In this document: positions 8,496 through 15,906 of the stretch, one piece after another
Position numbering within the stretch: the stretch's first letter is position 1
How the letters are laid out: the number at the start of each line of letters is the position of its first letter
NCBI GenBank assembly: GCA_964405325.1
Contig: CAYONM010000046.1
Coordinates: forward strand, 1-19,497
DNA from: CAYONM01 sp964405325
Lineage (GTDB): Bacteria; Planctomycetota; UBA11346
Length of the DNA: 19,497 bases
Direction of reading: 5' to 3'
Notes under the pieces: model-generated
Told to the model about the DNA's origin: nothing
Databases searched by the model: none
What the model saw: only the letters and a program-made list of their open reading frames with translations
Program-made: the position numbers and the translations under genes

Positions 8496-8650
8496 CAGCC
8501 CGATTGCACACGGCACAAGCGCTGTCGAACGTCGCTTATGGTTGAGCGCCTGTTCTGGAGAGCAAGCGTCGGAAGGGAAGATCAGGCGCAAACGGCTGTT
8601 GCCCGGTTGACCCCTTCCTTTCGCTCTCTAGTCTCCCACACCATTTTAAC

Positions 8651-8679
8651 GGGCTGCACCCTAGTTGTGGGGGCAGCCC
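8651..8679 (+). other. Leader hairpin upstream of the HhH-GPD-like gene
   Basis: GGGCTGC at 8651-8657 pairs with GCAGCCC at 8673-8679, extended inward by CCC/GGG across a single bulged A. There is no T tract on either side, so it is not a normal terminator. It ends 24 bases before the ATG at 8704 and probably folds in the 5' leader. Its role is unknown. Confidence 0.45.
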
Positions 8680-8703
8680 CGTGTTCGTTCAGCGAGACGG
8701 TCC

Positions 8704-9375
8704 ATGGTACGAGCCACCAGCCAAAAACTCATCAGCATCTGCGAGCAGCTCGAAGAGCGCTATGGGGTGTGCAAGCCACCCCATCTGGAGAGCTTTATCG
8801 AGGAGATGATGTACCAGATTCTGCTCCTGGGAGCCAGCGATCGGCAGGCGCGCAAGGCGCTTGCTGCGTTGCGTGAAGAATTCGTCACCTGGAACGACAT
8901 GCGGGTCGGTACGGTGCGCGAAATCCAGGACATCCTCGGGCCCAAGTACCCGCATGCCCGGGTGCGGGCAGAAGACCTGCGGCATCTGCTGGCCGACTTC
9001 TATACCGCCTTCCGGCGTATGGAGCTGGAAGAAGTGGTTCGTACGTCTGAAGGCATCGAAACCCTGCGCGCCCTGCCGGAAACCACGCTGGTACGTGAAG
9101 ATATGGTGGAATGGGCGCTGCTGCATGCGGTTGGCATCGAGACCTTCCCCTGCAATCAGGAACAATTCGAGTTGTTGAAATTCCTGGGTGGCCTGCCCAA
9201 GACCTGCGAGTACGATGCTGGCCGCGAAGCGGTACTGCAGGCTTTGGATAAGGATCAGCGTTTGCGCCTATGCCATGGCTTGCGTGAGCATTCTGATCTG
9301 CTGGAGAAAGCGGACGAGTACGATCCGCAACCGATCGGCTGGAATTGGAAGAAGGATGCGGTCACCGACGCCTGA
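8704..9375 (+). CDS. HhH-GPD (endonuclease III-like) superfamily protein lacking catalytic residues
   Basis: The 223-residue protein resembles the helical core of endonuclease III-type DNA glycosylases. Residues 6-60 (ICEQLEERYG, then FIEEMMYQILLLGASDRQARKAL) match the opening helices, where active enzymes have a phrase such as LLTQNTSD. Residues of about 123-160 fall where the helix-hairpin-helix and catalytic residues should be. Instead of LPGVGxKTA there is LPETTLVREDMVEW, and instead of VDTHVxRV there is FPCNQEQFELL, so both the catalytic Lys and Asp appear to be missing. No four-Cys iron-sulfur motif is visible. It is therefore more likely a DNA-binding or structural relative than an active glycosylase. 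It lies 71 bases before yebC on the same strand. The ATG at 8704 is chosen over an earlier in-frame start at 8665 because that start would lie inside the leader hairpin. Confidence 0.6.
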   Translation: MVRATSQKLISICEQLEERYGVCKPPHLESFIEEMMYQILLLGASDRQARKALAALREEFVTWNDMRVGTVREIQDILGPKYPHARVRAEDLRHLLADFYTAFRRMELEEVVRTSEGIETLRALPETTLVREDMVEWALLHAVGIETFPCNQEQFELLKFLGGLPKTCEYDAGREAVLQALDKDQRLRLCHGLREHSDLLEKADEYDPQPIGWNWKKDAVTDA

Positions 9376-9446
9376 TCCCAGAATGGCCTGCCAGTGCGAA
9401 TGGGGTGGGTCGGATGCTGCGGAGCCGAGACGAACGAGGAGTACGT

Positions 9447-10199
9447 ATGGCTGGGCATAGCCATTGGGCCAACATCAAGCACAAGAAGGGTGCCAACGAC
9501 GCCAAGAAGGCCGCCGTTATCACCCAGATGGGCAAGCTCATCAAAGTGGCGGTGCAGCTGGGTGGCCCGGATCTTGACACCAATCCACGCCTGCGCCTGG
9601 CTATTGCCAAGGCCCGAGCGCAGAACATGACCAAGGATGCCATCGAACGGGCCATCAAAAAGGTGTCGGGCGAAGCCGATGATGGCAAACGCATGGAGGA
9701 GCTGGTCTACGAAGGCTACGGGGCCAGCGGTGTGGCGGTGGTGGTGGAGGCTATGACCGACAACCGTAACCGCACCGCACCGGAAATTCGCAAGCTGTTC
9801 GAGCGTGCGGGTGGCAGCATGGGCGCACCTGGCTGTGTTGCCTGGCAATTCCATCTGAAGGCCGTTTTTCTGGTCGACACCGACGACGAGGATGCCGTGC
9901 TGGAGGCCTTGCTGGGAGCCGATGCCGACGCCGAGGACATCGCGTTGCAAGATGGCCAGGTTGCCATCACCGCGGATCCCGAACAGTTCGAGCGGATCAT
10001 CGTGGCGCTCGAGCAGGCCGGGTTCACGCTGGCGAGTTCTGATCTGACCAAGGTGCCCGACAACGAGGTCGCGATCGATGACGTCGAGCTTGGACAGCGG
10101 ATCCAGCGACTGCTGGAGGCCCTGGATGAGCACGACGATGTGACCGCTGTTTCCACTAACTTTGCGCCGACGCCCGAAGTGGCAGCCGCCCTCGGGTGA
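9447..10199 (+). CDS. yebC: YebC/PmpR family protein
   Basis: The 250-residue protein starts with the family hallmark MAGHSHWANIKHKKG and continues with NPRLRLAIAKARAQNM, the VYEGYGASGVAVVVE core, and TAPEIRKLFERAGGSMG. Members of this family bind DNA as transcription factors or relieve ribosome stalling at polyproline and similar motifs, depending on the subfamily; the sequence alone does not decide which applies here. A ribosome-rescue role would be notable because the kinase in this window has a long proline-rich segment, but that link is speculation. The ATG has a GAGGAG element just upstream. Its upstream neighbour is the HhH-GPD-like gene, not ruvC, which often accompanies yebC in other bacteria. 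Confidence 0.95.
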   Translation: MAGHSHWANIKHKKGANDAKKAAVITQMGKLIKVAVQLGGPDLDTNPRLRLAIAKARAQNMTKDAIERAIKKVSGEADDGKRMEELVYEGYGASGVAVVVEAMTDNRNRTAPEIRKLFERAGGSMGAPGCVAWQFHLKAVFLVDTDDEDAVLEALLGADADAEDIALQDGQVAITADPEQFERIIVALEQAGFTLASSDLTKVPDNEVAIDDVELGQRIQRLLEALDEHDDVTAVSTNFAPTPEVAAALG

Positions 10200-10263
10200 G
10201 CGCTTGCTTTCCGTATCGCTGCGATAAGGTTCGCCCTCGCATTTTCCAGAAGAGGTGTCTGCA

Positions 10264-10506
10264 ATGGCTATCGGTCTGCGTCGTAAAGTCCGTCTCGATT
10301 CCCGCCGCGCGAATCAGAAACTCACCCGTAACCGCAACGGTGTTATCAAACAGGCCGAGCGGGCACGGCGTGATGCCCGCATCATCGCCAAGATCAAGGC
10401 CACCCAGGGTGAGTTCGCACCGGAGGTGAAGAGCTGGATTTCGGCTCAGCTCGGTAAGCACTGGCGGCAGGTTCAGGACGACGACATCAAGCAGATTGTC
10501 GGCTGA
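10264..10506 (+). CDS. Small basic protein of unknown function
   Basis: This 80-residue protein is not recognised. Its first half is strongly basic (RRKVRLDSRR, then KQAERARRDARIIAKIK) and probably helical. The second half is more mixed, with two Trp and an acidic DDD motif near the end. Such a composition suits a nucleic-acid or ribosome-binding protein, but this is inference. An AGAGG element precedes the ATG, and a strong terminator follows 25 bases after the stop, so the gene looks real and closes the HhH-like/yebC transcription unit. Confidence 0.75.
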   Translation: MAIGLRRKVRLDSRRANQKLTRNRNGVIKQAERARRDARIIAKIKATQGEFAPEVKSWISAQLGKHWRQVQDDDIKQIVG

Positions 10507-10531
10507 GCAGTCGCGTCCCTTGTTTTTCACG

Positions 10532-10562
10532 CCCGTAGTCGTTTGCGACTACGGGTTTTTTT
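10532..10562 (+). terminator. Intrinsic terminator after the small basic gene
   Basis: A perfect 10-bp stem, CCCGTAGTCG with CGACTACGGG, has a TTTG loop and is followed by seven T residues. This is a textbook intrinsic terminator and separates the yebC unit from enolase. Confidence 0.93.
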
Positions 10563-10627
10563 GATGCCCTGGCTGACATGCTCCTGCTTGAACCCAGGGT
10601 CTTGCCCAGACCATGGCGCCTCCTGTA

Positions 10628-10652
10628 TGCGAGCGGCAAGCGCCCGCTCGCA
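10628..10652 (+). other. Hairpin in the enolase leader
   Basis: TGCGAGCGG at 10628-10636 pairs perfectly with CCGCTCGCA at 10644-10652 around a 7-base loop. It lies 32 bases upstream of the enolase ATG and has no T tract. It may be a stabilising 5' leader structure; no riboswitch class is recognised. Confidence 0.4.
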
Positions 10653-10684
10653 TCTCTCCCCTCTTCTGCCCTGAAGGACACTTT

Positions 10685-11980
10685 ATGTACATCGAAGACG
10701 TCACCGCTCGTCAAATTCTCGACTCCCGTGGCAATCCCACTGTTGAAGTCGATGTCACCCTGGAAGACGGCAGCATCGGTCGTGCTGCGGTTCCCTCTGG
10801 TGCCTCCACCGGCATCTACGAAGCCTGTGAACTGCGCGACGGCGACGACAACGCCTATCTCGGTAAGGGTGTGCTGAAAGCCGTTGAGAACGTCAACGAG
10901 AAGATCGGTCCCGAGCTGATCGGGGTCGAGGCCTTCGATCAGCGCGGCATCGACCAGTTCATGATCGAAATGGACGGCACCGAGAACAAATCCAACCTTG
11001 GTGCCAACGCCATCCTGGGTGTCAGCCTGGCCGTGGCCAAGGCCGCATCCGCTGCTCATGGCCTGCCGTTGTATCGCTACATTGGTGGTGCCAATGCCCG
11101 TCAGCTGCCGGTGCCCATGGCCAACATCATCAATGGCGGCAAACACGCCGACAACAAGATCGATTTTCAAGAATTCATGGTCATGCCGCTTGGTGCCGAC
11201 AGTTTCTCCACCGGCATCCGCATGGTTTGCGAAGTTTTCCATGCCCTGAAGAAGGTGCTCAAGGGTGCTGGTCACAACACCGCCGTTGGCGACGAGGGCG
11301 GCTTTGCGCCCAACTGCGACAACGACGAGGCCCTGAAATTCATTATGGAAGCCATTGGCAAAGCCGGCTACGAGGCTGGTCGCGACAAGGACTTCGCCAT
11401 CGCTCTCGACTGCGCCAGCTCCGAGCTGTTCGACGAAGGTGACAAGAAGGGTTACAAGTTCTGGAAGTCCAACCCCGACAAGCTGTTCTCCGCCGACGAT
11501 ATGGTTGGCATCTACAAGAAGTGGTGCGACGATTATCCCATCATCTCCATCGAGGACGCCCTCGATCAGGACGACTGGGGCGGCTATGTCAGCCTGACCA
11601 AGGAGCTGGGCGATCGCGTGCAGCTGGTGGGCGACGACTTTTTCGTCACCAACCCCAAGCGCTTTGCTCAGGGCATCGCCAAGGGCGCCTGCAACTCCAT
11701 CCTGATCAAGGTCAACCAGATCGGCACCCTGTCCGAGACCCTGGAATGCATCGAGATGGGCAAGCGCGCCGGTTACACCTCGGTGCTCAGCCACCGCTCC
11801 GGCGAGACCGAAGACGCCACCATCGCCGACATCGCCGTGGCGACCAACTGCGGCCAGATCAAGACCGGCTCCGCCAGTCGTTCCGACCGTATGGCCAAGT
11901 ACAACCAGCTGCTGCGCATCGAAGAGCAGCTCGGCGGGCAAGCGTTGTACGAAGGTCTGAAGAGCTTCTACAACCTGTAG
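10685..11980 (+). CDS. eno: Enolase (phosphopyruvate hydratase)
   Basis: This glycolytic enzyme interconverts 2-phosphoglycerate and phosphoenolpyruvate in the cytoplasm, using two magnesium ions. The 431-residue length is normal. The N-terminal IEDVTARQILDSRGNPTVEV, the PSGASTG loop, GDEGGFAPN, the metal ligands in IALDCASSE, SIEDALDQDDW and VGDDFFVTN, the catalytic Lys in ILIKVNQIGTLSE, and the SHRSGETED signature are all present. An AAGGA element precedes the chosen ATG at 10685; the frame extends further upstream but those residues are not enolase-like. The gene has its own leader and a strong terminator, so it is probably a single-gene transcript. Codons look strongly biased, as expected for a highly expressed gene. 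Confidence 0.99.
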   Translation: MYIEDVTARQILDSRGNPTVEVDVTLEDGSIGRAAVPSGASTGIYEACELRDGDDNAYLGKGVLKAVENVNEKIGPELIGVEAFDQRGIDQFMIEMDGTENKSNLGANAILGVSLAVAKAASAAHGLPLYRYIGGANARQLPVPMANIINGGKHADNKIDFQEFMVMPLGADSFSTGIRMVCEVFHALKKVLKGAGHNTAVGDEGGFAPNCDNDEALKFIMEAIGKAGYEAGRDKDFAIALDCASSELFDEGDKKGYKFWKSNPDKLFSADDMVGIYKKWCDDYPIISIEDALDQDDWGGYVSLTKELGDRVQLVGDDFFVTNPKRFAQGIAKGACNSILIKVNQIGTLSETLECIEMGKRAGYTSVLSHRSGETEDATIADIAVATNCGQIKTGSASRSDRMAKYNQLLRIEEQLGGQALYEGLKSFYNL

Positions 11981-12006
11981 TGTTTCGCTGATCGCTGGCG
12001 ATAGGA

Positions 12007-12038
12007 CCGCTGCCCCTTTCAGGGGTGGCGGTTTTTTT
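12007..12038 (+). terminator. Intrinsic terminator after enolase
   Basis: The arms CCGCTGCCCC (12007-12016) and GGGGTGGCGG (12022-12031) pair over ten positions, with two G-U wobbles in the middle, around the loop TTTCA. Seven T residues follow. Confidence 0.88.
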
Positions 12039-12419
12039 GGTTTCCGGGCAAACTGGTTTTCGTTTGTTAAGGGCACCTCTAAAAACTCAGGCACTTCGCC
12101 AGACTTGCGCTTTCCGGCCCTGCCTGCGTTGCTGGAACCTCGAAATAGCCCTGCTGGTATGTCCTCAGGCGCCATCGGATGCTTGGTGCCGGCCCACCCG
12201 GAGCGCGAGGCCCTGCCTCGCAGGCAGCACAGAGTTCGGCGCTGATCACCGGATGTTCCTGATGTCTTGAACGAGCACGGTTGCCTCGCTTGCGCCGCAT
12301 GGCGACGCGCTTCGTGGGTGTGCTGCACGCGCTGATGGCGAGAACCCTCTGTGACTCTACTGCCTTTCTCTGTCGCTATCTGGTTCGGCTGACTTGTGGG
12401 TAATGGCCAGGTTTGTTGA
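12039..12419. other. Gene-free stretch with a possible transposon end
   Basis: No intact gene is supported in this part of the 650-base gap between eno and the DUF167 gene. At 12070-12086 the motif GGGCACCTCTAAAAACT begins a segment that resembles the terminal repeats of insertion sequences or MITE-like elements seen in other genomes; this is from memory and weak. No matching inverted copy was found in the window. Short open frames exist on both strands but none has a good ribosome binding site or a recognised product. Confidence 0.3.
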
Positions 12420-12708
12420 CAGGCCGATGGCACTACTCGGGTCTATAAGAACAAAGGGGCGGAAACGGAGACCAAGGCCATGCTGAAGGCCCTTTCGGTG
12501 CAGCCGGTGGCAGCACCGAAAGGCCTGGATACCAGCCAGGACCTTCTCAAGTAACAGCAGCGCGCCCGCCAGCAGGCTCTGGTGCAGCGTCAGTTGGAGC
12601 ACGTTCGTCAGCAGCGCTCAGATCGCTCCAGTGCCGGGCTGCAACTTGGGCAGTGCGATCATTGCCACGATCGCTCTGGCCGGGGTGATCATCTACTTGG
12701 CGGGTTGA
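12420..12708 (+). pseudogene. Possible broken small membrane protein gene
   Basis: After a TGA at 12417 a frame runs through YKNKGAETETKAMLKALSV to a TAA at 12552. Beyond that stop the same frame remains protein-like (QQRARQQALVQRQLEHVRQQ, an amphipathic helix pattern). A shift of frame near 12630 then gives a hydrophobic tail, CNLGSAIIATIALAGVIIYLAG is its core in two parts (GSAIIATIALA then GVIIYLAG), ending in TGA at 12708. This could be a small gene with a C-terminal membrane helix broken by a stop and a frameshift. It overlaps the end of the convergent DUF167 gene. Chance composition remains a real alternative. Confidence 0.25.
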
Positions 12709-12985
12709 GGTCCGGTAGCGGCGTGTCCCCCGGGATCAGCACCGTTTTCTGTGGTTGGCTGTGGCCACTGCGGAGTGTCACCGCTTGTTTGCTCACCCCC
12801 AGCCACGTCGCCAGACAGGCGATCACCGCCTTGTTGGCCTTGCCGTCTTCCGGTGGTGCCGCGACTTGCAGCTTCAGTCGGTCTCCCAGCAGGCCGACGA
12901 CCCGGTTACGTGAGGCGCCGGGGACAATTTTCAGGCGCAGTTCCAGGCCATCGGCGGTGTCGGTGGCATAGGGCGGCAGGGGCAT
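12689..12985 (-). CDS. DUF167 (YggU) family protein
   Basis: The 98-residue product carries the DUF167 core: LRLKIVPGASRNRVVGLLGDRL, then VAAPPEDGKANKAV and a final strand around QKTVLI. The family is widespread and structurally known but has no settled function. The start codon overlaps the stop of glyQS by one base (TGATG on the - strand), so translation is probably coupled. It is the last gene of the tatD-glyQS unit. The last dozen residues, rich in Pro, are beyond the conserved domain. Confidence 0.9.
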   Translation of the reverse strand: MPLPPYATDTADGLELRLKIVPGASRNRVVGLLGDRLKLQVAAPPEDGKANKAVIACLATWLGVSKQAVTLRSGHSQPQKTVLIPGDTPLPDLNPPSR

Positions 12986-14733
12986 CAGCGGCCGGCGAGT
13001 TTTGCCTGGACCTGGGCGATGGCCTCGTCCAGCGATAGGCGGACCTGCTCGGTGGTGTCGCGATCGCGCAGGGTAACGCTGCCATTGTCCAGGGTATCGC
13101 CATCAATGGTGATAGCGCAGGGGGTGCCGACTTCGTCGTGCTTGGCGTAGCGCTTGCCGATTGCCCCTTTGGTGTCGAATCTGGCCGGGATGCCGGCGGC
13201 GAGAAATGCGTCCATGACTTCGCGAGCTTTTTCCACGAATCCAGGCTTGTTGGTGATGAGCGGTAGCACCGCGCATTTGATCGGCGCCAAAGTCGGATGC
13301 AGTTTCAGCACCGTGCGGGTGACGTCCTTGCCCTTGGCGTCTTGTCGGGTCTCTTCGTGGAAGGCGTCCAGCAGGTACACCAGCACGCCGCGGGTGGCAC
13401 CGGCGGCCGGCTCGATGACGAAAGGTCGGTAGCTCCAGGGCTTCTTGCCGGTGTCCGGATCGGCCTGGTCCTGGTCGACGTAGCGTAGCTTCTGGCCGGA
13501 ACCATCCTCGTGGCAGTGCAGGTCGTGGTCGGTGCGCGAGGCAATGCCTTCCAGCTCGTCCCAGCCCCAGGGGTAGCGGTACTCGACATCGTAACAGTCG
13601 TCGGCGTAGTGGGCCAGTTCATCCGGCTCGTGTTGCCGGAAGGTGAGGTCGTCGGGGTAATTGGCGAAGCGGCGCCAGAAGGCCATACGCTGGTTTTTCC
13701 AGTAGACCATCCATTCCGCCTGGGTCCCTGGCTGGCAGAAGAATTCCATCTCCATCTGTTCGAATTCGCAGCTGCGGAAGATGAAGTGCTCGACGGTCAC
13801 CTCGTTGCGGAAGCTCTTGCCCATCTGCGCGATGCCGAAGGGCGGCTTCATGCCGGCGGAGTCCATCACGTTCTTGAACTGCACGAACATCGCCTGCGCG
13901 GTTTCGGGCCGCAGGAAGGCCATATTGGGGCCGGTGACGTGTTCGATCACCGCCCGCAGCAGCCGGCTGCGCTCGCCCGAGGCGATGGCCTTGGCCAGCA
14001 TGTGTTGATCGTCGCCGCACTGCTTGGGAAACTGCGCCTGTACCGCCGCGGTCAGATCCTCGCTGGTGGTCAATTCGGCCAGCAGTTCGGACACATCCTG
14101 CATCGGGTCCACGGCGCCCAGGGCGGTGCGGAACATCAGGTTGAACTGCCGTTCTGCACCCAGGAAGGGGGAGCCGATCAGCGGCGAGACGTAACCGGGG
14201 AAGTCGAAGGTCTGCGTTGGCTCGCTGGCCCCGGCCGGGTAGAAGCCGACCTGTTTGGCGGCGATCACCTTCAGGCCATGTAGCACGGTGCCCTCGCGCT
14301 GCAGTTCGATGCCGAAATGGTCCTGGATGATCTGCTGATAGGTTTTGGCCTGGCCCTTGTCGGCACAGGTGATCGGCAGCGCGTCGCCGACTACCGGTTT
14401 GGGGGCCTTGTCGGCACGGAAGCGTTCTTTGGAGATGTGGTCATCCACCAGCGGATCGGCGAAGCCGGCGGCGTGGCCGGAGGACTGCCAGACCTTGGGA
14501 TGCATCACGATGGAGGCATCGATGCCGACCACGTTTTCGCGACCGTGCACCATGTCCGTCCACCAGGCATTCATCAGATTCCGCTTCAGCTCTACCCCCA
14601 GGGGACCGTAGTCGTAGGCGCTCTTCAGGCCGCCGTAGATCTCGGAACTCTGAAACACAAAGCCCCGGCGCTTGCACAGCGCCACCAGTTTCTTCATGAC
14701 GTCAGTGGGATGGTCCTTGTGGGCGTCGCTCAT
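12985..14733 (-). CDS. glyQS: Glycine--tRNA ligase, single-chain dimeric type
   Basis: This class II synthetase charges tRNA-Gly with glycine in the cytoplasm. It is the alpha2 form (582 residues), not the alpha2beta2 form of many bacteria. Landmarks include GGLKSAYDYGPLGVELK near 34-50, the motif-2 region FLRPETAQAMF at 273, PPFGIAQMGKSFRNEV at 297, and EFEQMEMEFFC at 323. The C-terminal anticodon-binding domain begins near LHPTLAPIKCAVLPL. A segment of roughly 50-60 residues at about 207-268, between FNLMF and FLRPETAQ, is longer than in the relatives I know. The ATG at 14733 has a strong GGAGGA element nine bases upstream; an in-frame ATG at 14784 adds a non-conserved extension. It follows tatD by 77 bases and overlaps the DUF167 gene. 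Confidence 0.97.
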   Translation of the reverse strand: MSDAHKDHPTDVMKKLVALCKRRGFVFQSSEIYGGLKSAYDYGPLGVELKRNLMNAWWTDMVHGRENVVGIDASIVMHPKVWQSSGHAAGFADPLVDDHISKERFRADKAPKPVVGDALPITCADKGQAKTYQQIIQDHFGIELQREGTVLHGLKVIAAKQVGFYPAGASEPTQTFDFPGYVSPLIGSPFLGAERQFNLMFRTALGAVDPMQDVSELLAELTTSEDLTAAVQAQFPKQCGDDQHMLAKAIASGERSRLLRAVIEHVTGPNMAFLRPETAQAMFVQFKNVMDSAGMKPPFGIAQMGKSFRNEVTVEHFIFRSCEFEQMEMEFFCQPGTQAEWMVYWKNQRMAFWRRFANYPDDLTFRQHEPDELAHYADDCYDVEYRYPWGWDELEGIASRTDHDLHCHEDGSGQKLRYVDQDQADPDTGKKPWSYRPFVIEPAAGATRGVLVYLLDAFHEETRQDAKGKDVTRTVLKLHPTLAPIKCAVLPLITNKPGFVEKAREVMDAFLAAGIPARFDTKGAIGKRYAKHDEVGTPCAITIDGDTLDNGSVTLRDRDTTEQVRLSLDEAIAQVQAKLAGR

Positions 14734-14810
14734 CGGGTCCTCCAATTCGGGCCCGGCATGGTAGAAAGCGTCGCCGCGCGGCAAGGGGAGGGGTGAAGTG
14801 TGGTGTCGGT

Positions 14811-15587
14811 TTAGCCTGACAAACCAAACAAGGCCATTGCATTCCGCCCGGTCCAGGCGATCAGGTCGTCCAGGCGTTCGCCGCGCAGATCCGCCAGGAA
14901 GGCGGCGGTATGCGCAACGTAGGCGGGTTCGCAGCGTTTGCCGCGTTTGGGTATCGGGGCCAGGTAGGGGCTATCGGTTTCGATCAGCAGTCGGTCGGCG
15001 GGGCAGGCCAGAGCGGCGTCGCGGAGCTCGCTGGCGTTGTTGAAGGTGACGATGCCGTTGAAGCTCAGGTACCAGCCCCACTCGATGAAAGCCTCGGCTT
15101 CAGTGGCGGTACCGGTGAAGCTGTGGATCACGCCATGGTTGTCTGGGTGTTCGCGCAGCAGGGCCAGCATGTCGGGGATGGATTCGCGGGTGTGGATCAC
15201 CACCGGCAAATCCACCGCCTGCGCCAGCTCCAGCTGTTGTGCACAGCGTTGCCACTGCACGGGTTTTGGATCCAGATCGTAATGATAGTCCAGGCCGATC
15301 TCGCCCAGAGCGCAAAAGTCGCCGCTGCGGATCAGATGGTCCAGGTGATCCAGCTCATCAGTAAAGCCGTCGCCGGCTTGGTGGCAGCTGAAGGGATCTA
15401 AGCCCATTGCGCCGTGCAGGAAGTCTGGATGCCGCTGGCACAGGGCCCGCACCTGCTGGCCATCGGCGCAACCGGTGCCAATGGTGATGGCTCGGAACAC
15501 TCCGGCTTGTTTGCCGCGATGGATCACGTCTTCGCGATCGGCTGCGAAGCGTTCGGACGTCAGGTGGCAATGGGTGTCGATCAGCAT
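14811..15587 (-). CDS. tatD: TatD family metal-dependent hydrolase (DNase)
   Basis: This is a 258-residue TIM-barrel nuclease of the TatD family; characterised members are metal-dependent DNA 3'-5' exonucleases. Metal-site motifs are complete: the opening IDTHCHL (His6, His8), GEIGLDYHYD, VIHTRES, VIHSFTG and LLIETDSPYLAP. The frame stays open to 15644, but the ATG at 15587 starts the canonical N-terminus; no clear ribosome binding site precedes it. Immediately upstream, on the other strand, lies a toxin Hint fragment starting within about 15 bases, so a rearrangement may have replaced the native promoter. It appears to be the first gene of a tatD-glyQS-DUF167 unit. Confidence 0.95.
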   Translation of the reverse strand: MLIDTHCHLTSERFAADREDVIHRGKQAGVFRAITIGTGCADGQQVRALCQRHPDFLHGAMGLDPFSCHQAGDGFTDELDHLDHLIRSGDFCALGEIGLDYHYDLDPKPVQWQRCAQQLELAQAVDLPVVIHTRESIPDMLALLREHPDNHGVIHSFTGTATEAEAFIEWGWYLSFNGIVTFNNASELRDAALACPADRLLIETDSPYLAPIPKRGKRCEPAYVAHTAAFLADLRGERLDDLIAWTGRNAMALFGLSG

Positions 15588-15600
15588 GCTGCGGACGGTA

Positions 15601-15906
15601 ATGACGGCCGCTGCGGAACAAGCCTTCTGGTCCTTGGACGCCAATGGCTGGGTACCTGCTGATGATCTGAGCGTTGGGACCGTGGTCCGTGGCCTCGATC
15701 ACAACTGGGAAGTCACGGCCCACGAGGTCATCAACGAGCCGACGACCGTTTACAACCTGACCGTTGAGCGGGCCCATACCTACTTTGTGGGTGATGCCTC
15801 TGCCCTGAATGACCCTGATGCTGGGGCGGTTTGGGTGCATAATACGTGTAGTTACTGGGCCTATAGAAGATCAGAGGGTGTTGATGATTATGTTAAGCGC
15901 CTTTGA
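15601..15906 (+). pseudogene. C-terminal fragment of a polymorphic toxin: partial Hint domain
   Basis: About 100 residues match the second half of an intein-like pretoxin Hint domain. EQAFWSLDANGWVPADDL corresponds to the HPFW..GWVPA block, TTVYNLTVERAHTYFVG is the typical late strand, and VWVHNTC is the end of Hint with the splice-site-like Asn followed by Cys. The first half, with the catalytic N-terminal Cys, is absent, as is any Rhs, secretion or adhesin region. After the HNTC motif only 19 codons remain before a stop, too few for a usual toxin domain. The ATG at 15601 is merely the first available start. The fragment begins almost at the divergent tatD start codon, which marks a likely deletion or recombination junction. 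The family resemblance is strong. Confidence 0.75.

Larger units (their letters stand above)
8400..8703. other. Divergent intergenic region, kinase and HhH-like gene
   Basis: This 304-base gap separates two genes pointing away from each other and must hold promoters for both. A palindrome with an embedded TTGACA box and a leader hairpin are annotated separately. No additional gene is supported. On the + strand TTGACC at 8607 is a possible -35 box, but no good -10 follows. Confidence 0.5.

Noticed and set aside
8400..8591. Upstream extension of the kinase frame to an ATG at 8591
   Set aside because: The extra 64 residues are not like a kinase leader, and the ATG at 8399 has a ribosome binding site and a typical start.
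7587..8876. Long + strand frame of 429 codons covering the kinase 5' part and the intergenic region
   Set aside because: It is antisense to the kinase domain and its repeats come from the 33-bp repeats read on the wrong strand.
10487..12433. Long open frame of 648 codons on the - strand opposite enolase
   Set aside because: Antisense shadow of eno; it also reads through two terminator hairpins and has no recognisable domain.
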